DNA of 64,000 bases. Origin: Streptomyces sp. NRRL S-646. Lineage in GTDB: Bacteria; Actinomycetota; Actinomycetes; Streptomycetales; Streptomycetaceae. Positions 17,699 through 26,500 of the stretch are shown piece by piece (position 1 is the first letter of the stretch; each line of letters begins with the position of its first letter). The DNA lies in assembly GCF_000720765.1 (NCBI RefSeq), contig NZ_JODC01000008.1, positions 248,001 through 312,000 of the forward strand, written 5' to 3'. A program made the position numbers and the translations under genes. The notes beneath the pieces are model-generated. The model did not search any database. It saw nothing but the letters and a program-made list of their open reading frames with translations, and was not told the DNA's origin.

Positions 17699-18751
17699 AT
17701 GCCAGCAGCTCAACGGCACTCCACGATGTCCGATGTCGCGGAACGGGCCGGGGTCTCCACATCCACCGTCTCCCGCACCCTGCGCGGACTGTCGAGCGTC
17801 TCGCCGGACGTCCGCGCCCGCGTCGAACAGGCCGCCCGCGAGCTGAACTTCGCGGTCTCCCGGCAGGCCTCCAGCCTGGTGACCGGCAGGACCGGCGTGG
17901 TGGCGGTGCTCGTGCCCACCCTCAAGTCGTGGTTCATGGGCTCGGCCCTGTCCAGCCTGGGCCCGCTGCTGCGCGCCGCGGACATGGAGCTGGCCCTCTA
18001 CGTGATACCCGACCTGACCGAACGCGCCTCGTTCTTCGAACAGCTGCCGGCCCGGCGCAACGCCGACGCCCTGCTGGTCCACTGCTTCGACCTCACCGAG
18101 GAGGAGAGCGCACGGCTCGACGACCTCGGGATGCCGGTCATCTACGTCAGCCAGCACGCCGAGGGACGCCCGAGCGTGTACGTCGACGACGCGGCCGGTG
18201 CCCTGAGCGGCACCCGGCATCTGCTGAACCTGGGCCACCGCCGTATCGCCTTCATGCAGAGCCCGGGCGCCACCGGCTTCTCCTTCAGTTCCCACGCGAG
18301 GCTGCACGGCTACCGGCAGGCGCTCGCCGAGGCGGGCATTCCCGTGGACGACTCCCTCGTGGTGGCCGCTCCCGCCGAGGACAAGCGCGCCGTCGCCGAA
18401 GCCCTGGGGCAGCTGCTCGGCCTGCGCGAGCCGCCCACCGCGGTCTTCGCCGAGCAGGACGAGCTCGCCGCCACCCTGATCTGGACCCTGCGCAAGGCCA
18501 GGATCGAGGTGCCGGAGGCGATGTCCGTCCTCGGCTTCGACGACCAGCCGCTGGCCGAGTGGTTCGATCTCACCACGGTGGCCCAGTCGCCCTCCGAGAT
18601 GGGCCGGGTCGCCGGCGACCTGGTCCTGCGGTTGATCAACGACCCCGAGGCGGACCACGAGCGGCACATCGTCCTGCCGACCCGTCTGATCCCGCGGGGC
18701 ACCACCGCCCGGCCCTCCGGACCGCCGGCGCAGGACGAGAACCCCTCCTGA
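17699..18751 (+). CDS. LacI family transcriptional regulator
   Basis: The 350-residue repressor has the LacI helix-turn-helix and hinge at the N-terminus: MSDVAERAGVSTSTVSRTLRG, then AARELNFAVSRQASSLVTGRTGVVAVLVP. A periplasmic-binding-protein-like sensor domain follows, ending with GFDDQPLAEWFDLTTVAQ. It diverges from the sugar transporter operon and presumably represses it until an alpha-glucoside binds. Two palindromes in the shared promoter are its likely sites. Confidence 0.9.
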   Translation: MPAAQRHSTMSDVAERAGVSTSTVSRTLRGLSSVSPDVRARVEQAARELNFAVSRQASSLVTGRTGVVAVLVPTLKSWFMGSALSSLGPLLRAADMELALYVIPDLTERASFFEQLPARRNADALLVHCFDLTEEESARLDDLGMPVIYVSQHAEGRPSVYVDDAAGALSGTRHLLNLGHRRIAFMQSPGATGFSFSSHARLHGYRQALAEAGIPVDDSLVVAAPAEDKRAVAEALGQLLGLREPPTAVFAEQDELAATLIWTLRKARIEVPEAMSVLGFDDQPLAEWFDLTTVAQSPSEMGRVAGDLVLRLINDPEADHERHIVLPTRLIPRGTTARPSGPPAQDENPS

Positions 18752-18781
18752 GGGCTTCCGCAAGCCCCCGGGCGCATTCTT

Positions 18782-18801
18782 GACTACACGATCATGTAGT
18801 C
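18782..18801. promoter_or_regulatory. 20-bp near-perfect palindrome before the CYP102 fusion gene
   Basis: GACTACACGATCATGTAGTC is symmetric except at one central pair, with 7-bp outer arms GACTACA/TGTAGTC. It starts 30 nt after the LacI gene and lies 78 nt upstream of the P450 start. It is a likely operator, and its core recurs at 12659-12674 next to the PAS-LuxR gene. Confidence 0.6.
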
Positions 18802-18879
18802 CCGTGGCGCGGACGGCCGGGTTCGCTCGACCAACCTTGATCGCAGTACTTCCGTACCGCGAAAGGCAGTTGTCGCGCC

Positions 18880-21800
18880 ATGCCCCCCACCGCCCTGCAC
18901 CCCCACACCGCAGACACCCTCCCCGGGGTCCCCCTCGTCGACATCACCGCCACCGGACCCGGCCGCACGCCCATCCAGCAGGTCATGGACCTCATGCGCG
19001 AGCACGGCCCGGTCCTCGTGCGGCGGCTGCACGGCAGGGACACGCTGTTCGTCGGCGACCTGGACCTGGTGGCCGACCTCGCCGACGAGACCCGCTTCGC
19101 CAAGCACGTCGGGCCCGCCCTGGAGAACGTCCGCGAGTTCACCGCCGACGGGCTGTTCACCGCGTACAACGACGAGCCCAACTGGGCCAAGGCGCACGAC
19201 ATCCTGATGCCCGCCTTCGCGCTCGGCTCGATGCGCACCTACCACCCCGTGATGCTGAAGGTGGCCCAGCGGCTCATCGCGTCCTGGGACCGGGCCGCCC
19301 ACGAGGGGCAACCCGTCAACGTCCCCGACGACATGACCCGGATGACCCTCGACACCATCGGCCTCGCCGGCTTCGGCTACGACTTCGGGTCCTTCGGGCG
19401 GGACGAACCCCACCCCTTCGTCGAGTCCATGGTCCGCTGCCTGGAGTGGAGCATGACCCGGCTCGCCCGCACCCCCGGCCAGGACTACTCGGCCGCCGAC
19501 GGCGCCTTCCGGGACGACTCCGTCTACCTCGCCCAGGTCGTCGACGACGTCATCGCCTCCCGCGCCGGCACCGACCAGACCGGCGCCGAGGACCTGCTCG
19601 GCCTCATGCTCAGCGCCCGGCACCCGGCCGACGGCACCACCCTGGACACCGCCAACATCCGCAACCAGGTCATCACCTTCCTGATCGCGGGCCACGAGAC
19701 GACCTCCGGCGCCATGTCCTTCGCCCTGTACTACCTCGCCAAGCACCCCACCGCACTCCAGCTCGTCCAGCGCGAGGCAGACGCCCTGTGGGGCGACCGG
19801 GCCGACCCCGAGCCCACGTACGACGAGATCGGCAGGCTGACCTACACCCGCCAGGTCCTCAACGAGGCCCTGCGGCTGTGGCCCACGGCCGCCGCCTTCA
19901 GCCGCCACGCCCTGCAGGACACCCTGCTCGGCGGCCGGATCCCGCTGCGCGCCGGGCAGGCCGTCACCGTGCTGGCCCCGATGCTGCACCGCCAGCCCGT
20001 CTGGGGCGACAACCCCGAGCTGTTCGACCCCTCCCGGTTCACCGCGGAGGCGGAGGCGGCCCGCCCGGTGCACGCCTTCAAACCGTTCGGCACCGGCGAA
20101 CGCGCCTGCATCGGGCGGCAGTTCGCGCTGCACGAGGCGACCATGCTGCTGGCGATGCTCGTGCACCGCTACCGCCTGCACGACCACGCCGACTACGCGC
20201 TCCACGTCAAGGAGACCCTCACCCTCAAGCCCGAGGGCTTCACCCTGACCCTGACCCCGCGCACCACCGCCGACCGCGAACACGGCGTCCTTCCCGGCGC
20301 CCGCCCGGCCGAGACCCCGCAGCGTCTCGACCCGCACCCCCTCGCTGCCCGCGTCCGCCCCGGCACCGGCGTCCTCTTCCTGCACGGCAGCAACTACGGC
20401 ACCTGCCGCGAGCTCGCGGCCCAACTCGCCGACGAGGCCGGCGAGATCGGCTGCGAGACCGAGGTCGCATCCCTCGACGCCCATGCGGGCGGCCTGCCCA
20501 CCGACCGGCCCGTCGTCATCACCGCCGCCTCGTACAACGGCCGCCCCACCGACGACGCCACCGCCTTCGCTGCGTGGCTGGATGGCGCCCACGACCTGAC
20601 GGACGTCACCTACGCCGTCCTGGGCGTCGGCGACCGCAACTGGGCCGCCACCTATCAGCACGTCCCGACCCGCATCGACGACCGCCTCGACGAACTCGGC
20701 GCCACCCGTCTCGTCGACCGCGCCGCCGCCGACGCCTCGGGCGATCTGACCGGCGCCGTAAGGGACTTCACGGCGCGGCTGCGCACGGCCGTCCTGGAGC
20801 GGTACGGCGACCCGGACGCCGCGGCGGCCACCGAAGAGCCCACCACGGCGTACGAGGTCCGCACCCTCACCGGCGGCCCCCTGGATGCCCTCGCCGAGCG
20901 GTACGGGCTCCTTCCCATGACGGTCACCGAGGCCCGCGATCTCACCGCCCCCGGCCACGCGCGCCGCAAGAGGTTCGTCCGCGTCGCCCTCCCGGACGGG
21001 ACCGCCTACCGCACCGCCGACCACCTCACCGTGCTGCCCGTCAACGCCCCGGCCCTCGTCGACCGCGCCGCCACCGCACTCGGCGTCGACCCCGATACCG
21101 TCCTCGACATCCGTGCCACCCTCCCCCGCCGCGACGGCCTGGCAATCGACCGTCCCTTGACGGCTCGTCAACTACTCGCCCACCACGTCGAGTTGCAGGA
21201 ACGGCCCACAACCGCCCAGCTGGCCGCGCTCGCCGCCACCAACCCCTGCCCGCCCGAGCGCGCCGCCCTGGCCGCCCTCCCCGGCGACGACCCGCGCACC
21301 CTTGTCGAGCTGATCGAGGACCACCCCGCCCTGCGCGGCGCCCTCGACTGGCCGCAGCTCCTGGAGATCCTGACCCCGCTGCGGCCACGCCACTACTCCA
21401 TCTCCTCCTCGCCCGCCGTGGACCCCGGCCACGCGGACCTCATGATCTCCCTGCTCGAAGCCCCCGCACGCTCCGGCAAGGGCGTCTACCGGGGGACCGG
21501 GTCCGGGCACCTCGCCGGCATCGAACCCGGCGAGACGATCCTCGCCCGGATCCAGCCGTGCCGGGAGGCCTTTCGGGTGGACCACTCGGCGCCGGTGATC
21601 ATGGTCGCCGCGGGCACCGGCCTGGCCCCCTTCCGCGGAGCCGTCGCCGACCGCACGGCCGCGCTCGCCGCAGGCGCCGAACTCGCCCCCGCCCTCTGCT
21701 ACTTCGGCTGCGACGCGCCCGAAGCGGACTTCCTGCACGCCGAGGAACTGCGCGCCGCCGAGGCCGCCGGGGCGGTGTCGGTCCGCCCCGCCTTCAGCAC

Positions 21801-22044
21801 CGCAGGGACCTTCGTGCAGCACCGCATCGCCGCCGAGGCCGACGAGGTCTGGCAACTGCTCGGCGCCGGGGCCCGGGTGTACGTCTGCGGCGACGGTTCG
21901 AAAATGGCACCGGGTGTGCGGGATGCGTTTCGTACCCTGTACCGGGACCGCATGCCCGGCGCCGACCACGCGGCGGCCGAGGAGTGGCTCGACGCACTGA
22001 TCGCGGACGGCCGTTACGTCGAGGACGTGTACGCGGCCGGCTGA
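18880..22044 (+). CDS. Self-sufficient cytochrome P450-NADPH reductase fusion (CYP102/P450 BM3 type)
   Basis: This 1054-residue single-chain mono-oxygenase hydroxylates fatty acids or similar substrates in BM3-type families. The haem domain (1 to about 460) has AGHETT at 270-275, EALR at 329-332 and Cys410 in FGTGERACIGRQ. The Phe of DGLFTAYN matches BM3 Phe87, next to the haem. A flavodoxin-like FMN domain follows from about 497 (LFLHGSNYGTCREL, LGVGDRNW). The FAD/NADPH reductase has RPRHYSISSS, GTGLAPFRG and VYVCGDGSKMAPGV. Length is normal for the family (1049 in BM3). A palindrome upstream suggests specific control. A stand-alone relative lies at 1469-3013. Confidence 0.95.
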   Translation: MPPTALHPHTADTLPGVPLVDITATGPGRTPIQQVMDLMREHGPVLVRRLHGRDTLFVGDLDLVADLADETRFAKHVGPALENVREFTADGLFTAYNDEPNWAKAHDILMPAFALGSMRTYHPVMLKVAQRLIASWDRAAHEGQPVNVPDDMTRMTLDTIGLAGFGYDFGSFGRDEPHPFVESMVRCLEWSMTRLARTPGQDYSAADGAFRDDSVYLAQVVDDVIASRAGTDQTGAEDLLGLMLSARHPADGTTLDTANIRNQVITFLIAGHETTSGAMSFALYYLAKHPTALQLVQREADALWGDRADPEPTYDEIGRLTYTRQVLNEALRLWPTAAAFSRHALQDTLLGGRIPLRAGQAVTVLAPMLHRQPVWGDNPELFDPSRFTAEAEAARPVHAFKPFGTGERACIGRQFALHEATMLLAMLVHRYRLHDHADYALHVKETLTLKPEGFTLTLTPRTTADREHGVLPGARPAETPQRLDPHPLAARVRPGTGVLFLHGSNYGTCRELAAQLADEAGEIGCETEVASLDAHAGGLPTDRPVVITAASYNGRPTDDATAFAAWLDGAHDLTDVTYAVLGVGDRNWAATYQHVPTRIDDRLDELGATRLVDRAAADASGDLTGAVRDFTARLRTAVLERYGDPDAAAATEEPTTAYEVRTLTGGPLDALAERYGLLPMTVTEARDLTAPGHARRKRFVRVALPDGTAYRTADHLTVLPVNAPALVDRAATALGVDPDTVLDIRATLPRRDGLAIDRPLTARQLLAHHVELQERPTTAQLAALAATNPCPPERAALAALPGDDPRTLVELIEDHPALRGALDWPQLLEILTPLRPRHYSISSSPAVDPGHADLMISLLEAPARSGKGVYRGTGSGHLAGIEPGETILARIQPCREAFRVDHSAPVIMVAAGTGLAPFRGAVADRTAALAAGAELAPALCYFGCDAPEADFLHAEELRAAEAAGAVSVRPAFSTAGTFVQHRIAAEADEVWQLLGAGARVYVCGDGSKMAPGVRDAFRTLYRDRMPGADHAAAEEWLDALIADGRYVEDVYAAG

Positions 22045-22056
22045 CCGAAGGAAGAG

Positions 22057-23037
22057 GTGGGTGGGCGCACGGTGGTGGACTCCTGGGAACGGGCCCGGCG
22101 CATCCTGGAGGGCGCACGGATCCCTCCCGGCCGGCTGGCCCACCTGCGCCCCCTCACCGGTGGCACCTACAACGCCGTCGAGGAACTCCGGCTCATCGAC
22201 GGCAGCCGCTACGTACTGAAGGTCGCGCCGGACACCCCGGGGCTGCGCTACGAGAGTCGGCTGCTCGTCGCCGAGGCGGAGTTCTACGGCGGCGCCGAAA
22301 CGGCCGGGGTGCCGGCGCCCCGGCTCGTCACCCTCGACGACGACAGCGCCGTACTCCTGATGACCGCATGTCCCGGCGATCCGTGGGACGGATCCTTCAC
22401 CGAGGCCGAACGGGCGTATCTGCGCACGGAGTTGGGCCGCCAGGTGGCCGCCCTGCACCGCGTCACCGGAACCGCCTTCGGCTATCCGTCCGGCGCACTC
22501 GGCCCCCTCGCCCCCGACTGGCGGACCGCCTTCACCGGGATGCTCGACGCGATCCTCGACGACGCCCGCCGCTTCGCTGCCCGGCTGCCCAGGCCGGTCG
22601 ACGAGATCGCAGTCACGCTCCGCGCCGCGTACGACGCCCTCGACGAGGTCACCGTCCCCGCACTCGTCCACTTCGACCTGTGGGACGGCAACATCCTCGT
22701 GGAACGCTCGGCGGACTCCGTCCGCATCGGCGGGCTCATCGACGGGGAGCGCATGTTCTGGGGCGACCCGCTCGCGGAGTTCGTCTCCCTGGCGCTGCTG
22801 GGGGACATCAGGAAGGACGAAGCCTTCCTCTCGGGTTACCGGGAGGGCGGCGGGCGCGCCGAGTTCGACCGCCCGGCCCTGCTCCGCCTCGCCCTCTACC
22901 GCGCCTACCTCTACCTGATCATGCTGGTGGAGACCGTGCCGCGGGCGATGGGGGAGGGGGACATCCAGTGGCGCGAGGAGGCCGTCGCACCGGAGCTCTT
23001 GGCCGCCCTCGACGAGATCGAGGAGGACATCTCTTAG
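22057..23037 (+). CDS. Phosphotransferase (APH/fructosamine kinase-like)
   Basis: The 326-residue protein has a protein-kinase-like fold of the aminoglycoside phosphotransferase superfamily. It shows LTGGTYNAVEELRL, the ATP-anchoring Lys in RYVLKVAP, the catalytic loop VHFDLWDGNILV, and the metal-binding IDGERMFWGDPLAEF (DxE/D motif). The substrate is unknown; sugar or aminoglycoside hydroxyls are typical. The GTG at 22057 has a GAAGGA site upstream, but GTG codons at 22072 and 22075 are alternatives. It lies 12 bp after the CYP102 gene, so the two may be co-transcribed. Confidence 0.85.
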   Translation: MGGRTVVDSWERARRILEGARIPPGRLAHLRPLTGGTYNAVEELRLIDGSRYVLKVAPDTPGLRYESRLLVAEAEFYGGAETAGVPAPRLVTLDDDSAVLLMTACPGDPWDGSFTEAERAYLRTELGRQVAALHRVTGTAFGYPSGALGPLAPDWRTAFTGMLDAILDDARRFAARLPRPVDEIAVTLRAAYDALDEVTVPALVHFDLWDGNILVERSADSVRIGGLIDGERMFWGDPLAEFVSLALLGDIRKDEAFLSGYREGGGRAEFDRPALLRLALYRAYLYLIMLVETVPRAMGEGDIQWREEAVAPELLAALDEIEEDIS

Positions 23038-23128
23038 CTCACATCGTGAACTAAGGGTTGGAGGAATGTCGCGCCAAGTCTGTCCGCAGAGGTATGTTGC
23101 AGGTCGGACAGGGCGCGAAGGGAACCAC

Positions 23129-24412
23129 ATGGCGGGGCGGAACGGGCGCACGGTGCGCGACCTCAGGCGGGCCAACCGCGCGGTCGTGCTGCAGCGGCTC
23201 TACTTCGACGGACCCCTCAGCCGCTTCGAGCTGGGCCCGGTGACCGGGCTGAGCTCCGGCTCGGTCAGCAACGTCGTCGCGGACCTGGTCGCCGACGGCC
23301 TGGTCGAGGAGGCCGGCAGCGTCGACTCCGACGGCGGCCGCCCCCGCACCCTGCTGCGCGTGGCACCCGGCGCCGGTCACATGATCGGTGTCGACGTCGG
23401 CGAGACCCGGGTGCGCGTCGAGCTGTTCGACCTCACCCTCACCGAACTCGCCCGCGCCGAGCGGCCCCTGGAACAGCAGCGCTACGACGTCGAGGTCATC
23501 GTCGGCCACATCCGCGACGGGATCGCCGAAGTGCTCGCCGGCGCCGGCATCGACCCCGAACAGCTCCTCGGCGTCGGCATCGGTGTCCCCGGCATCGTGG
23601 AGCGCACCCCCGGCAGCGGCGCCGTCGTGCACGGGCAGACGATCGGCTGGGACGCCGTCCCACTGGAGGCACTGCTCCGCTCGACCTCCCAACTCCCGGA
23701 CGGCGTCCGGTACTTCATCGACAACGGCGCCAAGACCCTCGGCCAGGCCGAGATGTGGTTCGGTGCGGGGCGCGGTGCGCGCAACGCGATCGTCGTGCTG
23801 TTCGGCTCCGGTGTCGGCGCCTGCCTGGTCACCCCCGAGGTCGAGCACGGTCGGGCGGTGGAGTGGGGCCATCTGACCGTACGGGTCAGGGGGCGCCGCT
23901 GCCGTTGCGGTGCGCTCGGCTGCCTGGAGGCGTATGCGGGTGCGGAGTCCCTGCTGGAGCGCTGGCGGGAGGAGGGGGGACGGCCCCCGGAGGGCGCGGA
24001 TGAGGAGACGGCGCTTACGGCGATGCTCGCCGCGGCCTATCCCTCCGGGGGTGGTGCGGCTGATCCGGTTGCCCTGGCCGTGCTGGAGGAGACCGCCGAG
24101 TATCTGGGTGCCGGGCTGTCCGACCTGATCAACCTGTTCCAGCCCGAGCGGATTCTCATCGGAGGGTGGGCGGGGTTGCAGCTGGGAGCGCGGTTCCTGC
24201 CTGCGGTGCGGCGGCATGCGGCCTCGTATGCGCTGCGGCATCCGGCCGAGAAGGTGACCATCGAGCTCGGGCGGCTCGGGCCCGACGCTGTCACCGTCGG
24301 TGCGGCGATTCTGCCTCTGGCGGACTTCTTCGCCCGGGGCGGGCGGCGGCTGGAGCCGGCGCCCGAGGGGCCGGTGCCGGCGTGGCAGACGGCGCTGGAG
24401 GAGCGACTCTGA
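23129..24412 (+). CDS. ROK family transcriptional regulator/sugar kinase-like
   Basis: The 427-residue protein begins with a winged helix-turn-helix (LQRLYFDGPLSRFELGPVTGLSSGSVSNVV) and continues as a ROK domain. Signatures are IGVDVGETRVRVELFD (phosphate loop), FIDNGAKTLGQAEMWFGAGRG, GSGVGACLV, and the zinc motif GRRCRCGALGCLEAYAG. It is probably a repressor answering to a sugar. ATG 23129 is chosen because GAAGGGA lies 4-5 nt upstream; an earlier in-frame ATG at 23066 lacks a site. It lies 91 bp after the phosphotransferase. Confidence 0.9.
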   Translation: MAGRNGRTVRDLRRANRAVVLQRLYFDGPLSRFELGPVTGLSSGSVSNVVADLVADGLVEEAGSVDSDGGRPRTLLRVAPGAGHMIGVDVGETRVRVELFDLTLTELARAERPLEQQRYDVEVIVGHIRDGIAEVLAGAGIDPEQLLGVGIGVPGIVERTPGSGAVVHGQTIGWDAVPLEALLRSTSQLPDGVRYFIDNGAKTLGQAEMWFGAGRGARNAIVVLFGSGVGACLVTPEVEHGRAVEWGHLTVRVRGRRCRCGALGCLEAYAGAESLLERWREEGGRPPEGADEETALTAMLAAAYPSGGGAADPVALAVLEETAEYLGAGLSDLINLFQPERILIGGWAGLQLGARFLPAVRRHAASYALRHPAEKVTIELGRLGPDAVTVGAAILPLADFFARGGRRLEPAPEGPVPAWQTALEERL

Positions 24413-24450
24413 GAGTGCCGCGGAGGGCAGTGTGTCGTCTGCGGCGTCGT

Positions 24451-24514
24451 CGTGGCTTGTCGCGCCCACGCGGCGGAGCCGCATATCGACACAGCCCCGC
24501 GCCCCCTCGGGGCG
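24451..24514 (-). repeat. Dispersed Streptomyces intergenic repeat, copy 1
   Basis: On the minus strand this reads as a GCGCCCC...GGGGCGC hairpin, then GGGGCTG(T)GTCGATATGCGG, CTCCGCCGCGTGGGCGCG and ACAAGCCAC. It is nearly identical to the copy at 63484-63550 and related to the hairpin at 41079. It sits between the ROK gene and a small acidic protein gene. The hairpin may act as a terminator. Confidence 0.75.
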
Positions 24515-24585
24515 CACCCCCAGGTTTCGCCGGTCGACAGCGGAGGTACTCGCGAGTCGCTCGAACGACGTGAAGGGAGTGCGCC

Positions 24586-24819
24586 GTGGCCGATCGGCAT
24601 GACGCAGGCCAGGGCGGCGAGCCCGTGCCGCGGGATCTGCCCGACCAGCAGGTCGGCGAGGGCGAGGACCCGCTGGACATCCCGGTTCCGGAGGTGGACG
24701 CCGACGAGGCGGACGACGAGGTGCCCGACACCGACGAGGCCGGTACCGGGCGCCGGGACGGTCCCCGTTCGGCCACCGTCCACCCCGAGCACCCCGCTCC
24801 GGACGAGTCCTCCGCCTGA
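24586..24819 (+). CDS. Small acidic hypothetical protein
   Basis: The 77-residue product is strongly acidic and probably disordered: VPEVDADEADDEVPDTDEAG in the middle and Pro/Ser-rich ends. It has no signal peptide, membrane segment or recognised domain. GTG 24586 is preceded by a GAAGGGAG site at good distance. The codons follow normal high-GC third-position use. It lies just upstream of the decayed nrfD gene; the two start 18 bp apart and may be a remnant of one operon. Confidence 0.6.
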   Translation: MADRHDAGQGGEPVPRDLPDQQVGEGEDPLDIPVPEVDADEADDEVPDTDEAGTGRRDGPRSATVHPEHPAPDESSA

Positions 24820-24837
24820 CCGCGACAGGGAGCCGGC

Positions 24838-25277
24838 ATGGGTATCGGCGACCGGGTCCGGGCGTGGCCCGTCCACACTGATGTGCTGGCCGCCGACACC
24901 GCCGTGCCGGCCTGGCACTCGTCGCCGGACCCACGAGCGAGAACGCACCGGCCCGGTGCGCCGCCGCCCTGGCGGCGCTCGCCGAGGCGGCCGTCACCAG
25001 GGCGGCGGAGAAGCGTCTGGGCATGGTCGCCGAGACCTGGCAGGAGGGCCGGGCGGGCGCGCTGCTGCGGGCGGCGCAGGAGCTCACAGCCGGCGGTGCG
25101 GTCACCGGCGCCCTCTTCGGCGGGCGGCGCGGTGCCGCGGTGGCCTCCGGGCTCGCGCTGCTGGCGGGATCGGCGTGCACCCGCTTCGGTGTGTTCGCGG
25201 GGGGCATCGCCTCGGCGGAGGACCCCAGGTACACGGTGGTGCCGCAGCGCGAACGGCTCGAGGTCGAGCCTGCGTAG
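24838..25277 (+). pseudogene. nrfD: Decayed nrfD (polysulfide reductase membrane subunit) remnant
   Basis: Two pieces of an NrfD/PsrC-type membrane protein remain, in different frames. The frame from ATG 24838 carries VLAADTAVPAWH, a membrane-helix segment of the family. After about 24912 the frame shifts to LALVAGPTSENAPARC, continues through EKRLGMVAETWQEGRAGALL, and ends with the characteristic SACTRFGVF and DPRYTVVPQRERLEVEP at 25277. The first roughly 200 residues and the loop after PAWH are missing. The protein would have been the quinone-linked membrane anchor of a molybdoenzyme. No catalytic or FeS partner genes remain here. Confidence 0.75.
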
Positions 25278-25305
25278 GCCTGCGCCGAGCCGGTGCCGCG
25301 GGCGG

Positions 25306-26334
25306 TCAGCCCACCTTGCGTCCCCGCAGCGGCTCGGTCCGCGCCCCCTCGCCGTGCTGCAGGCCCTGCAGGAACTCCTCCAGGACTTCGGTCGCCTCAT
25401 GCTCCGGATGCCAGCCCAGCTCGGCACGCGCGCGCGTGCAGTCCATCAACGGCAGCCGCAGGACCGCGTCGAACAGATGTGGCGACGCGGGCAGCAGATG
25501 CAGCCCCCAGGCGGCGGCGATCGCCGAGCGGGCCGCGACGCGGGGGAGCCGGACCGGGCGGGTGCCCAGCATCTCGCCGAGCAGTTCGGCGTCGACCCAC
25601 GGCTCGGCCGCCAGGTTGAAGGCGCCGCGGACCTCGGAGCCCAGCGCGAGAACGTAGGCCTTGGCCGCGTCGTCGGTGTGCAGCGCCTGGACCCGCAGAC
25701 CGTGGATATCCGGGAGGAAGCGCAGCATCTCCGGGCGGGCCAGCGGGCCCGGCAGGAGGCGGCCGCCGAAGATCCGGCGCTGTTCGCTCGCCGACTCGCG
25801 CTTGAAGAGGAAGGCGGGCCGCATCCGGACCACCCGCACCTGCGGATGATCGCGTTCGAAGGTGTCCAGGGCGCGCTCCAGATAGGCCTTCTCCCGGCAG
25901 TACGCGGCATCCGGCCAGCCGTGCGTCGGCCACGACTCGTCCACCGCGTGATCCTTCGGACCCGGAGAGTAGGCGCCCACCGACGACGCGTGCACGAGCG
26001 TCGGCACCCGGGCCGCCGCCACCGCCTCGAACACCCGGATGCTGCCGAGCACGTTCGTGCGCCAGGTCGTCGCCGGATCATGCGTGGGCTGGAACGCCCA
26101 CGCCAGATGGACGACCGCGTCGGCGTCCGTGAACTCCTTGACCAGATCTGCCTGTTGGGACGCCAGATCGACCGCGGACCACTCCGTCCGCGCCGGCGTC
26201 CACTCGGGAATCCGCCGGGCCAGACCCAGCACGGACCCCACCTGTGCATCCTCCGAGAGGAGGCGCACCACACTGGTGCCGACGTTGCCGGTGGCACCAG
26301 TGACCACGATCCTGCTGCCCACTGCGCTGCTCAC
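25306..26334 (-). CDS. NAD-dependent epimerase/dehydratase (extended SDR)
   Basis: The 342-residue enzyme starts with the Rossmann motif RIVVTGATGNVGTSVVRLL and continues with VVHLAWAF, a Ser-containing VHASSVGAYSPG, and the YxxxK-like YCREKAYLERAL. It is an extended short-chain dehydrogenase of the nucleotide-sugar epimerase type; the substrate is unknown. GTG 26334 is chosen because AAGGAG lies 6 nt upstream; the frame is open further but without a site. It diverges from the alpha/beta hydrolase at 26501. Confidence 0.87.
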   Translation of the reverse strand: MSSAVGSRIVVTGATGNVGTSVVRLLSEDAQVGSVLGLARRIPEWTPARTEWSAVDLASQQADLVKEFTDADAVVHLAWAFQPTHDPATTWRTNVLGSIRVFEAVAAARVPTLVHASSVGAYSPGPKDHAVDESWPTHGWPDAAYCREKAYLERALDTFERDHPQVRVVRMRPAFLFKRESASEQRRIFGGRLLPGPLARPEMLRFLPDIHGLRVQALHTDDAAKAYVLALGSEVRGAFNLAAEPWVDAELLGEMLGTRPVRLPRVAARSAIAAAWGLHLLPASPHLFDAVLRLPLMDCTRARAELGWHPEHEATEVLEEFLQGLQHGEGARTEPLRGRKVG

Positions 26335-26500
26335 CTTCGGCTCCTTCCGGGCCACACGTCCGAAACGGGGTGACCGAGTACCCGGCCGGGGCGTGCGCAC
26401 GCGGACTGCGCCCCATGACCTCGCAGGTAATCGACGCCCGTAGCGGCCCCCGGAACCATGGAGGACGTACCCACCCCACCGGATCGCAGGAGGACCTCCC

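Noticed and set aside
18780..23054. A 1424-codon open frame on the plus strand across the CYP102 gene
   Set aside because: It is Arg/Pro-rich, out of frame with the clear P450-reductase and phosphotransferase reading, and arises from high GC at third positions.
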